This document shows, piece after piece, positions 35,763-44,779 of a stretch of DNA of 64,000 nucleotides. The DNA is taken from positions 124,001 to 188,000 of the forward strand of contig NZ_CANMFC010000003.1 in the NCBI RefSeq assembly GCF_947497025.1. The letters are read 5' to 3'. The notes beneath the pieces were generated by a model. That model was not told where the DNA came from, did no database searches, and saw nothing but the letters and a program-made list of their open reading frames with translations. The stretch is from an uncultured Kushneria sp. Its GTDB lineage: Bacteria > Pseudomonadota > Gammaproteobacteria > Pseudomonadales > Halomonadaceae. The translations under genes and the position numbers were made by a program. Each line of letters opens with the position of its first letter. The stretch's first letter is position 1.

Positions 35763-37253
35763 TCAGCGAGAGATTTGCTTGTACTCGCCGGAATCACTGG
35801 TGGCTCTGCTGACGATCACAATGGCGATCAGTGAGGCAATGAAGCCCGGAATGATTTCATAAATACCGGGACCACCCATGAATGACGCGTTCCAGCCCAG
35901 CGTGATCCAGACCATGACCGTAACGGCCCCTACGATCATGCCTGCGATGGCGCCGGCGCCGTTGGTGCGTGACCACATCAGCGACAGCAGGATCAGCGGA
36001 CCGAATGCTGCACCAAAGCCTGCCCAGGCGTTGCTCACCAGTCCCAGCACCTGAGAGTTCGGGTCGGAGGCAATGATGGCGGCGACGATGCCCACCAGCA
36101 GGACGCTGACTCGACCGACCGTGACCGCTTCCTTCTCGGAGGCTTCCTTGCGCAGGAAAAGACGATAGAAGTCTTCGGTCAACGAGGAAGAGGCCACCAG
36201 CAACTGACTGGAGATGGTGCTCATGATCGCTGCCAGCAGTGCGGCATAAAGGAAACCGGTGACCAGCGGATGGAACAGCAGGTTTGCCAGAATGATAAAG
36301 ATCGTTTCCGGGTCATCGACCTGCATGCCATTGCGAACGGCATAGGCCCGGCCGAATATCCCCAGCGACACGGCGCCAATCATGGAAATGAGCATCCAGC
36401 TCATGCCGATATTGCGCGCTACGGGAACGTCCTTCAGGGACCGAATGGCCATGAAACGCACGATGATGTGCGGCTGTCCGAAATAGCCCAGCCCCCAGGT
36501 GACGGCAGAAAGCCAGCCGATGAAGGTCAGACCATCTGTCCAGGATAATAATGTGGGATCAATCTCATTAAGGGTCTGTGATGCCTGAGCGAAACCGCCG
36601 CCGCCTTCGCCGAAAAGCACCACGGCCGGCATGATGACCAGCGCCAGCATCATGATGCAGCCCTGTACGAAATCCGTCAGGCTGACGGCCAGAAAGCCCC
36701 CGACGACCGTATAGACCAGCACTACCCCCAGGGTAATGACGATGCCCGTGCCGTAATCGCCCAGCCCGCCAATGTTGATCAGGCCCGAAAAGGCGCTCTG
36801 GAACAGTTTGCCGCCGGCGACAAGGCCCGAGGCCGTATAAATGGCAAAGAAGATCACGATGACGATGGCAGACACCACCCGCAAGGACATGGCGCGGGTA
36901 GGAAAACGGTTGGCCAGAAAGGCCGGGATGGTGATGGCATTGCCATAGTGGACTGTCTGTTCACGAAGACGCGGTGCCACCAGCAGCCAGTTGAAAAAGG
37001 CCCCTACCAGCAGACCGATACCGATCCATGCCGATCCAAGGCCGGAGGCGAACATGGCGCCGGGAAGGCCCAGCAGCAACCAGCCGCTCATGTCCGATGC
37101 GCCGGCCGACAGTGCGGCTACCTGCGGGCTGAGGGTTCGTCCGCCGAGCATATAATCCTCGGAGGTGGAGGTAGAGGTGCGCATGGCATACAAGCCGATA
37201 CCGATCATGAGCGCAAAATAAACAAAAAGGCTGATCCAGACGCCGATAGCCAT
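35763..37253 (-). CDS. putP: Sodium/proline symporter
   Basis: SSS-family transporter of 496 residues with about 13 membrane helices. The family-defining stretches are present: TSTSTSEDYMLGGRTLSP, LSAGASDMSGWLLLGLPGA in the sodium-binding region, and GWLSAVTWGLGYFGQPHI. Together with putA 140 bp upstream in the same direction it forms a proline uptake and degradation unit, useful for proline as carbon source and as osmolyte in a halophile. AGGAGA lies seven or so bases before the ATG. The spacer to putA leaves room for a separate promoter. Confidence 0.95.
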   Translation of the reverse strand: MAIGVWISLFVYFALMIGIGLYAMRTSTSTSEDYMLGGRTLSPQVAALSAGASDMSGWLLLGLPGAMFASGLGSAWIGIGLLVGAFFNWLLVAPRLREQTVHYGNAITIPAFLANRFPTRAMSLRVVSAIVIVIFFAIYTASGLVAGGKLFQSAFSGLINIGGLGDYGTGIVITLGVVLVYTVVGGFLAVSLTDFVQGCIMMLALVIMPAVVLFGEGGGGFAQASQTLNEIDPTLLSWTDGLTFIGWLSAVTWGLGYFGQPHIIVRFMAIRSLKDVPVARNIGMSWMLISMIGAVSLGIFGRAYAVRNGMQVDDPETIFIILANLLFHPLVTGFLYAALLAAIMSTISSQLLVASSSLTEDFYRLFLRKEASEKEAVTVGRVSVLLVGIVAAIIASDPNSQVLGLVSNAWAGFGAAFGPLILLSLMWSRTNGAGAIAGMIVGAVTVMVWITLGWNASFMGGPGIYEIIPGFIASLIAIVIVSRATSDSGEYKQISR

Positions 37254-37393
37254 AAATTTCTCCTGTGTTCTGATTATTAGGCCGGAATGTTTCCTGCAAG
37301 GGTCATGAGCAGGGCGCGCGCGAATGAGAAACCCTTTTTAATGTTGTTTTCAACCACAAACGGTTTCCCATCGCTTGCGTCATGAGTGCTGTA

Positions 37394-40300
37394 TCAACCG
37401 TCGCCCATGGCCAGAAGGGATGCATTGCCCCCCAGAGCTGCTGTATTGATCGTACGCGTTTTTTCATTGGCAAAACGCAGTAAATAGTGGGGGCCGCCGG
37501 CCTTGGGCCCGGTGCCAGAGAAGCCTTGCCCGCCAAAGGGCTGTACGCCTACCACGGCACCTATGATATTACGGTTGACATAGACATTGCCGACCCGGAT
37601 ACGACTTGCCACGCGATTGGCAAAGGTTTCGTTGCGGCTGTGCACGCCAAAGGTCAGACCGTAGCCACGTTCATTGATGGTATCGATGACCTGATCAATC
37701 TCGCTGGCCTTGAACGTCGCCACATGCAGAATGGGCCCGAACTGCTCGGTCTCCAGCGCATCAATGCCATCGATCCTGAACGCCGTCGGGGCAATGAAGG
37801 TGCCGTTGGCCGCAATGGCCGGATCAATTTCGGTCTCGGCAATCAGGCGGCCTTCGCCCTTGAGGCGATCGATATGGGCCTGAAGCCCCTTGCGGGCGTC
37901 CTCATCGATGACCGGGCCGACATCCGTGGAGAGCCTTGTCGGATCGCCGATGTTGAGCTCGGCCATGGCCCCCTTGAGGGTATCGATGACGCGCTCGGCG
38001 ATGTCTTCCTGAACGTACAGCACTCGCAGCGCCGAACAGCGCTGGCCGGCGCTCTGATAGCTCGAAGCCACCACATCCTTGACCACCTGCTCGGGCAGGG
38101 CAGTGGAGTCCACGATCATGGCATTCAGGCCGCCGGTTTCTGCCACCAGTGTGGGCAGGGGGGCGTTTTCCCGGGCAGCCAGCGAGCGATTGATCAGCTG
38201 TGCCGTCTGGGTGGAGCCGGTGAAGGCCACACCGGTAATGCGACGATCGCTAGAGAGCACGGCGCCTACCGTGGCGCCATCCCCCGGCAGCAGCTGGACA
38301 ACCTCGCGCGGCATGCCGGCTTCATACAACAGCTCAATGACGCGATGAGCGATCAGCGAGGTCTGTTCGGCCGGCTTGGCCAGCACGGTATTACCGGTCA
38401 CGGCCGCCGCCACAGTCTGACCGCAGAAGATCGCGATCGGGAAATTCCACGGACTGATGGTGGCAAAGACCCCCTTGCCCTGCATGATGAGCTCGTTGGA
38501 CTCTCCCGTTGGGCCGGGCAAAACCGTGGGCGCTTCAAAGATTTCCCGGGCACGGGCGGCGTAGTAGCGACAGAAATCCACCGCTTCGCGCACTTCGGCC
38601 ACCCCGTCGGGCAAAAGCTTGCCGCCTTCCATGCAGCACAGGGCCATCAGCTCTGCCATGTGCTTTTCCATCAGATCGGCGAAACGCTCCAGAATAGCGG
38701 CGCGCTCCTCGACCGGCGTGTCATTCCAGTCGGGGAAAGCCTTCCAGGCCACCTCAATGGCGTGCGAGGTTTCCTCGGCACTGGTCCAGCGCACCCGGCC
38801 GACGGTGCGGCCATGATTCCAGGGGCAGATAACGTCGTGGTGCTCACCGTCACTGTCCTTCAGATCGAACCCTACCAGCGGGCCGGCACTGTAGTTACGC
38901 TGGAAAAAGGACGACATGTCCTCCATCAACGGCTTGAACTGACTGTTGACGTTGAGATTGATGCCTCGAGCGTTGCGGCGGCCGTCCGGATAGATCGCAG
39001 CGGGCATCGGGATGTTGGCATTGAAGTACTGGCCCACACCGGTCAGATTTTCGACCGGATGAACGCACAGGGAGTCCACTGGCACGCGCGGGTCGACCAG
39101 CTGATGGACGAAGGAGGAGTTGGCGCCGTTTTCCAGCAGGCGGCGTACCAGGTAGGGGAGCAGGTCCTTATGGGCACCGACCGGGGCGTAAATGCGACAC
39201 CAGGTGCCCTTGGGCGCCTGCTTGAGGGCCGCCTCATAAAGGGCCTCGCCCATGCCGTGCAGACGCTGGAACTCAAAGGCGCGATCCCCCTGACGGGCCA
39301 GGTCGATAATGGTCGAGATGGTGTGCGCGTTATGGGTGGCAAACTGGGGAAAAAGACGGCCACGGGTATTGTCGGACAGCAGATAGGTGGCGCAGGCCAG
39401 GTAGGAGACATCCGTGCAGGCCTTGCGGGTAAAGACCGGGTACCCATCAACGCCAAGCTGCTGGGATTCCTTGATCTCGCTGTCCCAGTAGGCGCCCTTG
39501 ACCAGGCGCACCGGAATTTCATCTCCCTGATCACTGGCCACGCGTGTCAGCCATTGCAGGGCCGGCAGGGCGCGCTTGGAGTAGGCCTGAATGACCAGAC
39601 CAAATTTGCCCCAGCCCCGGCAGGCACTGGAGGTATAGACCGCCTTGAAGACATCGAAGGACAGTTCGAGTCGATCCACCTCTTCGGCATCAATGGTCAG
39701 GGCGACATCCAGCCCGCGCGCCAGCTCGACCAGTTGTTGAACGGTCCCGACCAGTTCTTCAAGGACCTGCTCGCGCCGTCCGGCTTCATAGCGGGGATGC
39801 AACGCCGAGAGTTTGATGGAGATTGATGGTGCCGGTGTGCTCGAAGAAAGCTTCTGGCTGGTCTTGCCGACGGCGCGAATGGCGTTGGTGTAGTCATCGA
39901 AATAGCGTTTGGCATCCTGACGGGTCAGCGCGGCTTCCCCCAGCATGTCGTATGAATAGGTGTAGCCCTTGTCAAACTGCGGTCTGGAGCGCTTGAGCGC
40001 TTCGTCAATATCGCGACCCAGCACGAACTGGCGGCCCATGACCTTCATCGCCTGGCGCATGGCCTGACGAATAACCGGCTCGCCCATGCGGTTGACCATG
40101 CGGTTGATGAAGCCAGCCGGGCGCCCATCCTGCGGATGGTCCAGCTTGATCACACGACCGGTAGTCAAAAGCCCCCAGGTTGAGGCGTTTACGAACCATG
40201 ATTCGCTCTGGCCGGCGTATTTTTCCCAGTCACCGACACTGAGACGATCCTCGATCAGGGCATCGGTCGTGGCGGTATCGGGCACCCGCAGCAGGGCTTC

Positions 40301-40585
40301 TGCCAGGCACATGAGCATCAGGCCTTCCTGGGTGCCCAGGCTGTATTGCTGCAAAAGCTCATCAATGGAATCCACCGCGGTATCCATGGCGCGAACTTCG
40401 CGCACCAGCGCCGCCGTACTGTCAGCAATCCGCTTGAAATCCCTTTCATCGGTTTGCAGAAGTTCGATGAACTGCTGCACCAGATCATTTTCATTGACGA
40501 TGTAGTGATCGCTGATGCGGTCAAAAAGGGCTTCAGGCGTCTGCTGCCAGGTATTGGCATCCAGTATTTGTTGGCTGTTGAGCAT
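37394..40585 (-). CDS. putA: Bifunctional proline dehydrogenase / P5C dehydrogenase without DNA-binding domain
   Basis: Trifunctional-family PutA of 1063 residues that oxidises proline to glutamate. The PRODH barrel is marked by RLVKGAYWDSEIKESQQLG and the RRLLENGANSSFVHQL stretch. The aldehyde dehydrogenase half has the general-base motif LVAETGGLNAMIVDS and the nucleophile in SAGQRCSALRVLYVQ, and ends FGGQGFSGTGPKAGG. The protein starts directly with MLNSQQILDANTWQQTPEAL; the roughly 50-residue ribbon-helix-helix repressor domain of E. coli PutA is missing, and so is the extra C-terminal domain of the longest forms. It therefore cannot repress its own operon; the adjacent AraC-type gene is the likely regulator. 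Confidence 0.96.
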   Translation of the reverse strand: MLNSQQILDANTWQQTPEALFDRISDHYIVNENDLVQQFIELLQTDERDFKRIADSTAALVREVRAMDTAVDSIDELLQQYSLGTQEGLMLMCLAEALLRVPDTATTDALIEDRLSVGDWEKYAGQSESWFVNASTWGLLTTGRVIKLDHPQDGRPAGFINRMVNRMGEPVIRQAMRQAMKVMGRQFVLGRDIDEALKRSRPQFDKGYTYSYDMLGEAALTRQDAKRYFDDYTNAIRAVGKTSQKLSSSTPAPSISIKLSALHPRYEAGRREQVLEELVGTVQQLVELARGLDVALTIDAEEVDRLELSFDVFKAVYTSSACRGWGKFGLVIQAYSKRALPALQWLTRVASDQGDEIPVRLVKGAYWDSEIKESQQLGVDGYPVFTRKACTDVSYLACATYLLSDNTRGRLFPQFATHNAHTISTIIDLARQGDRAFEFQRLHGMGEALYEAALKQAPKGTWCRIYAPVGAHKDLLPYLVRRLLENGANSSFVHQLVDPRVPVDSLCVHPVENLTGVGQYFNANIPMPAAIYPDGRRNARGINLNVNSQFKPLMEDMSSFFQRNYSAGPLVGFDLKDSDGEHHDVICPWNHGRTVGRVRWTSAEETSHAIEVAWKAFPDWNDTPVEERAAILERFADLMEKHMAELMALCCMEGGKLLPDGVAEVREAVDFCRYYAARAREIFEAPTVLPGPTGESNELIMQGKGVFATISPWNFPIAIFCGQTVAAAVTGNTVLAKPAEQTSLIAHRVIELLYEAGMPREVVQLLPGDGATVGAVLSSDRRITGVAFTGSTQTAQLINRSLAARENAPLPTLVAETGGLNAMIVDSTALPEQVVKDVVASSYQSAGQRCSALRVLYVQEDIAERVIDTLKGAMAELNIGDPTRLSTDVGPVIDEDARKGLQAHIDRLKGEGRLIAETEIDPAIAANGTFIAPTAFRIDGIDALETEQFGPILHVATFKASEIDQVIDTINERGYGLTFGVHSRNETFANRVASRIRVGNVYVNRNIIGAVVGVQPFGGQGFSGTGPKAGGPHYLLRFANEKTRTINTAALGGNASLLAMGDG

Positions 40586-40854
40586 AGTGAAGTTCCTTGC
40601 CGCGACGGGCAGCCAGCCTGGATTTCAAGCGCGCAGACAGGCGGCGCGCCGATGGCTGGCGGTTACGAGAGGATGATGAGTTTTTTGACTTTAGGCCGCC
40701 TCATGCGGCGCCGTCTTGTCGATTTGCCGGGAAGGATTGTCAGATTGGCGGGAGTTGCGCACGCAGGCCGTCAAGGCAAAAAAGCAGGCTTTTCAGCAAT
40801 ACATCTTTGGTCTTAAACGACAGGAGCGTAATGATTGGTGCTGTATCGATTTAC

Positions 40855-41628
40855 CTATGAGCCGGCCGTCTGGCGCAGTGCGCCCGGGGAGTGCCCGAAA
40901 TGGCGTCTAAAGGCATGTGACAGGGCGCTTTGATTGGCAAAGCCCGAGCGCTCGGCAATATCAATCAGGGGCAGCCGGGTTTCCAGCAGCAGCTTGCGGG
41001 CGGCATTAAGGCGTTTGCGCAGGATGTACTGATAGGGGGGAAGCCCCGTGCGTATACGAAAAAGCTCGGTAAAGTGGGCGCTGGAGAGATGCGCCAGTCC
41101 GGCCAGGTCTTCAACGCGAATACCGCGGGCCAGATGTCGGTCGATGTAATGGTCCAGCATGACCAGATCGAGCCGCGACTGGGGCGTCGCCTGACGGTCG
41201 AGCAGGCGATGGGAGAGTATCGAGAGCAGGGTGGTCACCAACAGATCGCGATCGACGTCCGGCTGATGCGTGATCTCCTCCACCATAAAGGTGATATAGG
41301 CACAGGCTGCGCTGTCGAGCTCGAAATGCAGAGGGTGAGAAAAAAGCTGAAAGTGATGTCGATAGGCGCCTGACAGCCCCGGTGCGTCATCAAAAAGATC
41401 CAGTAGCAGCTGGGAGTTATCGCCGATGCCGCGATAGCAGTGCTCCCGATCCCCTGGAATGGTACAGCCGTGAAACGGTGAGATATGCAGCGGGCGACCG
41501 TCAATGATGATTTCCGCTTCACCTTCCAGCCCGATCACGATCTGGTGAAAGGGATGGGAATGCGCCAGGGAAATTTCCTCGAGCGGCGCGCGGCGAATGA
41601 CGTTGGTGCTGGTCAGCGCGATGGCCAT
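40855..41628 (-). CDS. AraC-family regulator, probable activator of put genes
   Basis: A 257-residue transcription factor with an N-terminal cupin-like sensing domain (HSHPFHQIVIGLEGEAEI) and a C-terminal pair of helix-turn-helix motifs (VEDLAGLAHLSSAHFTELFR and IDIAERSGFANQSALSHAFR, then the typical GHSPGALRQ). It lies upstream of putA in the same orientation, separated by 269 bp. AraC-type regulators control proline catabolism in pseudomonads (PruR). The lack of a regulatory domain in PutA supports the same job here. This target is inferred from position. Confidence 0.85.
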   Translation of the reverse strand: MAIALTSTNVIRRAPLEEISLAHSHPFHQIVIGLEGEAEIIIDGRPLHISPFHGCTIPGDREHCYRGIGDNSQLLLDLFDDAPGLSGAYRHHFQLFSHPLHFELDSAACAYITFMVEEITHQPDVDRDLLVTTLLSILSHRLLDRQATPQSRLDLVMLDHYIDRHLARGIRVEDLAGLAHLSSAHFTELFRIRTGLPPYQYILRKRLNAARKLLLETRLPLIDIAERSGFANQSALSHAFRRHFGHSPGALRQTAGS

Positions 41629-41669
41629 GGCAGTTCACTATCCGGACAGAAGACGCTCATCGGCCTGTA

Positions 41670-42038
41670 TTAAAAGGCGCGTCGGTCATTGAGTGACAGT
41701 CGCGCCGTCAGGTGCTCGCGCAAGGCGCGAATCTCCTCGAGCCCGGTGACTGAAAACAGTGCGCCTCCCTGCTCAAAGCGCCAGGGCTGGCCATATTCAT
41801 CCATGATGACCTGGCAGCGCCGGCGCACATTTTCCAGATAGGGATCATGGCGAATCGGGTAGCCGACAATGGTATGCCAGCGTGCTTCTGAGACGCGATT
41901 TTCCAGCGTTTCATCGAGCAGGGTCAGCAGGTCGTCGGCGCTGGTGCGATATCGCGGCGTTCGCGACAATAGCAACGCCGCGACCATGAAGCCGCAGATC
42001 AGCAGACAGACGACAAAGGTCAGCAAAAAGGTAGCCAT
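41670..42038 (-). CDS. Small membrane-anchored protein of unknown function
   Basis: A 122-residue protein with one N-terminal membrane segment (FLLTFVVCLLICGFMVAALLL) followed by a soluble basic domain of about 95 residues containing VGYPIRHDPYLENVRRRC and WRFEQGGALFSVTGL. I do not recognise the family with certainty. It lies 41 bp upstream of the AraC-type gene and 64 bp downstream of the DUF21/CBS gene on the same strand, so it may be cotranscribed with either. Orientation is predicted as N-in-membrane with a cytoplasmic domain; this is an inference. Confidence 0.7.
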   Translation of the reverse strand: MATFLLTFVVCLLICGFMVAALLLSRTPRYRTSADDLLTLLDETLENRVSEARWHTIVGYPIRHDPYLENVRRRCQVIMDEYGQPWRFEQGGALFSVTGLEEIRALREHLTARLSLNDRRAF

Positions 42039-42102
42039 GGAGGGTCATCGGTTGCCGGATCGAGACGTCATTCTAGCATGTCCCGATCCTCAACCGAGAG
42101 GG

Positions 42103-43155
42103 TCAGCGTTTGGGCAGTTTATCGTTGACGGCCCCTTCGCGACTGCGCCGAATGCGCTTGAGCCAGAGCTGCCTGGCGTGATGCCGAAGATTGGAAACAT
42201 CGTCGGTTTCATCCACGATGTCCTGACCCAGAATGGTTTCGAGAATGTCTTCCATCGTCAGCACGCCCACCCAATTACCGTGGTCGTCGTACACCACACA
42301 CATGTGATGGTGGTCATTAAGCATGCGAATGAACACCTGCTCGACGCTATCCTCGCTGTCCACTGAATCGATGGGATGCATGATCGATTCGAGTGTGGCG
42401 TTATCGTCGGCGTGATAGGTATCCATCTTGTGAACATAACCCATGGTCTGTTCCGGCGGCGTCATGACGGGGTAGCGGGTAAAGGGCAGATTGCCGTAGC
42501 CGGCATCAAATTCGGTGACCGTCATCCCGGGCGTTACGGTGGTGCATACCGTTCGTGGCGTCATGACATCGCGCACCGGAATATTGTGCAAATTCAGAAT
42601 GTTAATGATGGTTCTGCCTTCATCGGCATCCACGACGCCTCGCTCCTGGCCCAGTTTTGCAAGGGCCTTGATCTCTTCGCGAACATCAACGTCGTCTTCT
42701 CCGTTGCCACCGATTCGGTGCGTGATCTGTTCCGATAGCCAGATAAAGGGCAGCAGTGTCCAGATCATGCCCTTGAGGGTGGGGGCCATGATCGGGGCCA
42801 GCTGGCGCCAGTAACGCGCACCGATGGTCTTTGGCAGGATTTCCGACAGCACAAGAATCAACAGTGTCATGACCGCCGAGGCCACACCGATCCACGTTTC
42901 ACCGAAAAGCGCTGAAACCTGTGCGCCCACACCGGTGGCGCCGGCCGTGTGAGCAATGGTATTGAGCGTGAGGATAGCAGCCAGCGGCCGGTCAACGTTG
43001 TCCTTGAGCTTGCGCAGCGAGTGATGCAGCGCCGGTCTTGATTCCTGCAGGCGCGCGATATGGCTGGGGGTCAGAGAGAGCAGTGCTGCTTCAAGTACCG
43101 AACATATAAAGGAAATGGTAATTGCAGAGAGGGCAAAAACGATCAGAAGAATCAT
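42103..43155 (-). CDS. DUF21/CBS domain membrane protein (CNNM/CorC-like, hemolysin family)
   Basis: A 350-residue protein with an N-terminal DUF21/CNNM transmembrane domain (segments at about 1-25, 60-85, 95-120) and a cytoplasmic CBS pair (IPVRDVMTPRTVCTTVTPG and GNWVGVLTMEDILETILGQ, followed by the usual DETDDV). The LNTIAHTAGATGVGA segment is a family hallmark. Relatives are linked to magnesium or sodium transport. The CorC_HlyC C-terminal domain is missing, so it belongs to the short subgroup. The first CBS domain opens with the standard RDVMTPR motif. Confidence 0.88.
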   Translation of the reverse strand: MILLIVFALSAITISFICSVLEAALLSLTPSHIARLQESRPALHHSLRKLKDNVDRPLAAILTLNTIAHTAGATGVGAQVSALFGETWIGVASAVMTLLILVLSEILPKTIGARYWRQLAPIMAPTLKGMIWTLLPFIWLSEQITHRIGGNGEDDVDVREEIKALAKLGQERGVVDADEGRTIINILNLHNIPVRDVMTPRTVCTTVTPGMTVTEFDAGYGNLPFTRYPVMTPPEQTMGYVHKMDTYHADDNATLESIMHPIDSVDSEDSVEQVFIRMLNDHHHMCVVYDDHGNWVGVLTMEDILETILGQDIVDETDDVSNLRHHARQLWLKRIRRSREGAVNDKLPKR

Positions 43156-43490
43156 GGGGGCTCAATGTGGTAACCAGACGGTCATTAATGCCATTTCTGG
43201 CAGAGCAATGGATTAAGGGAATATTAAAATCCTCAAGGATTGTGTAAATCTATGTAAATATTAAGGTTGGTTTCTGACTTGTGCCCGGATGGATTAAAGC
43301 GGTGTTTTCTCGTAGAGATGTCGCTATTTTGAGACATTTGTGAAGTATATTAATATAAGCTTTTCGAAATTAAATAAATTGATCACAAAATGTGTTTCTT
43401 TTAATACTTTAGCCTTGATGTCTGATGGGTATAATTCGAGTGGTACCAAATTATTAACCCATGTAATGTTAAAAGGCTTACGCGTTCGGT
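43156..43490. other. AT-rich 335-bp intergenic region
   Basis: Markedly AT-richer than its neighbours (runs such as TATATTAATATAAGC and AAATTAAATAAATTG). It holds the start region of the minus-strand DUF21 gene and, at 43430-43435, a perfect TATAAT hexamer that could be the -10 box of the small ORF at 43491; no good -35 box is present. No coding potential seen on either strand. Confidence 0.6.
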
Positions 43491-43766
43491 ATGCAATCCC
43501 TTGACTCGCTCGAGCTGGCCATCCTGACCCGTCTGCTCAATACAGGCCGATACCAACGTGTCCATGTCAAGGCATTCGAATTTGGTGTCACGGATATCGA
43601 ATTTGCTCGTGCCGTGCGCTACCTCACCCGAAGAGGACTTATTGACGCGGTCTGGCAGGATCAGCCATCCCCTCAGCGGTGGTGGCGTTTTTTTCGCCGC
43701 TCCTGTTTTGACCAGTGTTGTGGGCGTATTACCGCGCACGGCATGCATGTCGTCATGACCGGCTAA
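43491..43766 (+). CDS. Small winged-helix-like protein (hypothetical)
   Basis: A 91-residue ORF. The N-terminal half (LELAILTRLLNTGRYQRV, then DIEFARAVRYLTRRGLI) has the helix spacing of a winged helix-turn-helix, and GRITAHGMHVVMTG at the end resembles the wing and closing strand of such domains. A perfect TATAAT lies 55 bp upstream. No Shine-Dalgarno sequence is evident before the ATG, and a minus-strand ORF of similar length overlaps, so the gene is only probable. If real it would be a small DNA-binding protein of unknown target. Confidence 0.45.
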   Translation: MQSLDSLELAILTRLLNTGRYQRVHVKAFEFGVTDIEFARAVRYLTRRGLIDAVWQDQPSPQRWWRFFRRSCFDQCCGRITAHGMHVVMTG

Positions 43767-44234
43767 AGCCTGTCATTGCCCTCTTCCTTATCCTCCGCGC
43801 TGGGGCAGTCCTGATGCCCTTGTCACATCAGTGAATCTGCCCTTGAACGGCAGGGCACGGGTCGTCTGTATGACCACGCCCGAAAGGCCCGCGAAAACGC
43901 TGATGGCACAGAAAGTGACGTGCATTCCGACCGGTGCGAGGAGGGTGGCAGAGCAACACACCCGCCATGAAGGAGTGACCCTGGAGAGCAGGGGGCTGGC
44001 GGTAGGTCAGGCCGATCGGTGGTTTTTTGTCCGGGCTTTGATCAGGCATAAAAAAACCGCCACAACGAGGTGGCGGCCATGCAAGGAACAGTTAGTCCAA
44101 AACGCATTCCTCAGCGACTGAAGAAGAACGTCTTGCTTACTATGACCATCGCGTTCGCGGTTTGATCCCCAAAATCGAAATTTTTTTTACCCGGAGATTT
44201 TTTGCCCTGGAAACAGCAGTTTGCGGCACGCTGC
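43767..44234. other. Non-coding 470-bp region before tRNA-Gly
   Basis: Track ORFs on both strands here lack ribosome-binding sites and recognisable domains. The clearest signal is a minus-strand intrinsic terminator at 44049-44076. Two very short frames, 44079-44165 on plus and 44111-44149 on minus, are noted but unsupported. Confidence 0.55.
44049..44076 (-). terminator. Minus-strand rho-independent terminator without an obvious gene
   Basis: Read on the minus strand: CCGCCAC-CTCGTT-GTGGCGG followed by TTTTTTT. The nearest minus-strand protein gene ends 350 bp upstream, beyond the tRNA, so it may end a small RNA transcribed from about 44.1-44.2 kb. Confidence 0.6.
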
Positions 44235-44263
44235 TTGTGTTTGCCGACGCGGGCTTTTATGAT
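44235..44263 (+). promoter_or_regulatory. Promoter of tRNA-Gly(CCC)
   Basis: TTGTGT, a 17-base spacer and TATGAT, ending 9 bases before the mature tRNA 5' end. The -10 box matches five of six positions, the -35 box three of six. Confidence 0.55.
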
Positions 44264-44272
44264 GAGCACCAT

Positions 44273-44348
<76 letters not shown>

Positions 44349-44429
44349 ATTCCTTTTTGTATTTCCCCTCTTGCTGTTCAGAAGTCTACAGTCACTCGTG
44401 ACAATGTTTTCACTTTTGCATGTCACTGA

Positions 44430-44702
44430 TTATCGTCTGCTGAAAAAATTCAGAACCCGGTCCACGCCCAGACTGTCCGACCAGGCCGCCGGTGTCTGAA
44501 TGACGGCAATGAACATCTGATCTTCAACGTCCACATATTGCTCAAGATCGGCAAGGACAAGGTCAGGCGTGGCATTGATTCGGACAAGCCAGGTGCTCTC
44601 GAGCACCTGCAGGCTATCCGGGTAGCGCGACAGCGCCCCGATCAGGTGGTGATACTCCTGGCCGGGACGTTTTAAATCGCAGGTAATCATATAGTCGGCC
44701 AT
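44430..44702 (-). CDS. SinR-family/Cas2-fold-like small protein
   Basis: A 90-residue protein starting MADYMITCDLKRPGQEYHHL. The first strand YMITCDL with its Asp, followed by the helix and SLQVLESTWLVRI strand, is the pattern of the standalone ferredoxin-fold proteins related to Cas2 and VapD and often annotated SinR-like. The start at 44702 has CAGGAG at good distance, better than the upstream start of the track ORF. No CRISPR array, cas gene or antitoxin-like gene is next to it. The conserved Asp near residue 9 is retained, so metal-dependent nuclease activity is possible but unproven. Confidence 0.68.
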   Translation of the reverse strand: MADYMITCDLKRPGQEYHHLIGALSRYPDSLQVLESTWLVRINATPDLVLADLEQYVDVEDQMFIAVIQTPAAWSDSLGVDRVLNFFSRR

Positions 44703-44779
44703 GTCTGGCTCCTGAGAGGTTGCCGGAAACACCATCCGGCCCCCGGTATGGTATGGCGTCTGGTGCGCACCGTCGTCCC

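Noticed and set aside
37487-39826. 779-aa plus-strand ORF opposite putA
   Set aside because: It lies wholly antisense to the PutA gene, has no ribosome-binding site and its composition (Gly/His/Gln-rich) is that of a reverse-strand shadow.
43401-43748. 115-aa minus ORF overlapping the small wHTH-like ORF
   Set aside because: No ribosome-binding site, and its C-terminal half lies in the AT-rich leader; the plus frame has the better domain-like pattern.
43831-44121. 96-aa plus ORF between the wHTH-like gene and tRNA-Gly
   Set aside because: Runs through the minus-strand terminator hairpin, lacks a Shine-Dalgarno sequence and has no family resemblance.
44079-44165. 28-codon plus frame (MQGTVSPKRIPQ...) and 12-codon minus frame at 44111-44149
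   Set aside because: Too short to support and neither has a clear ribosome-binding site; kept only as a note for the possible sRNA.
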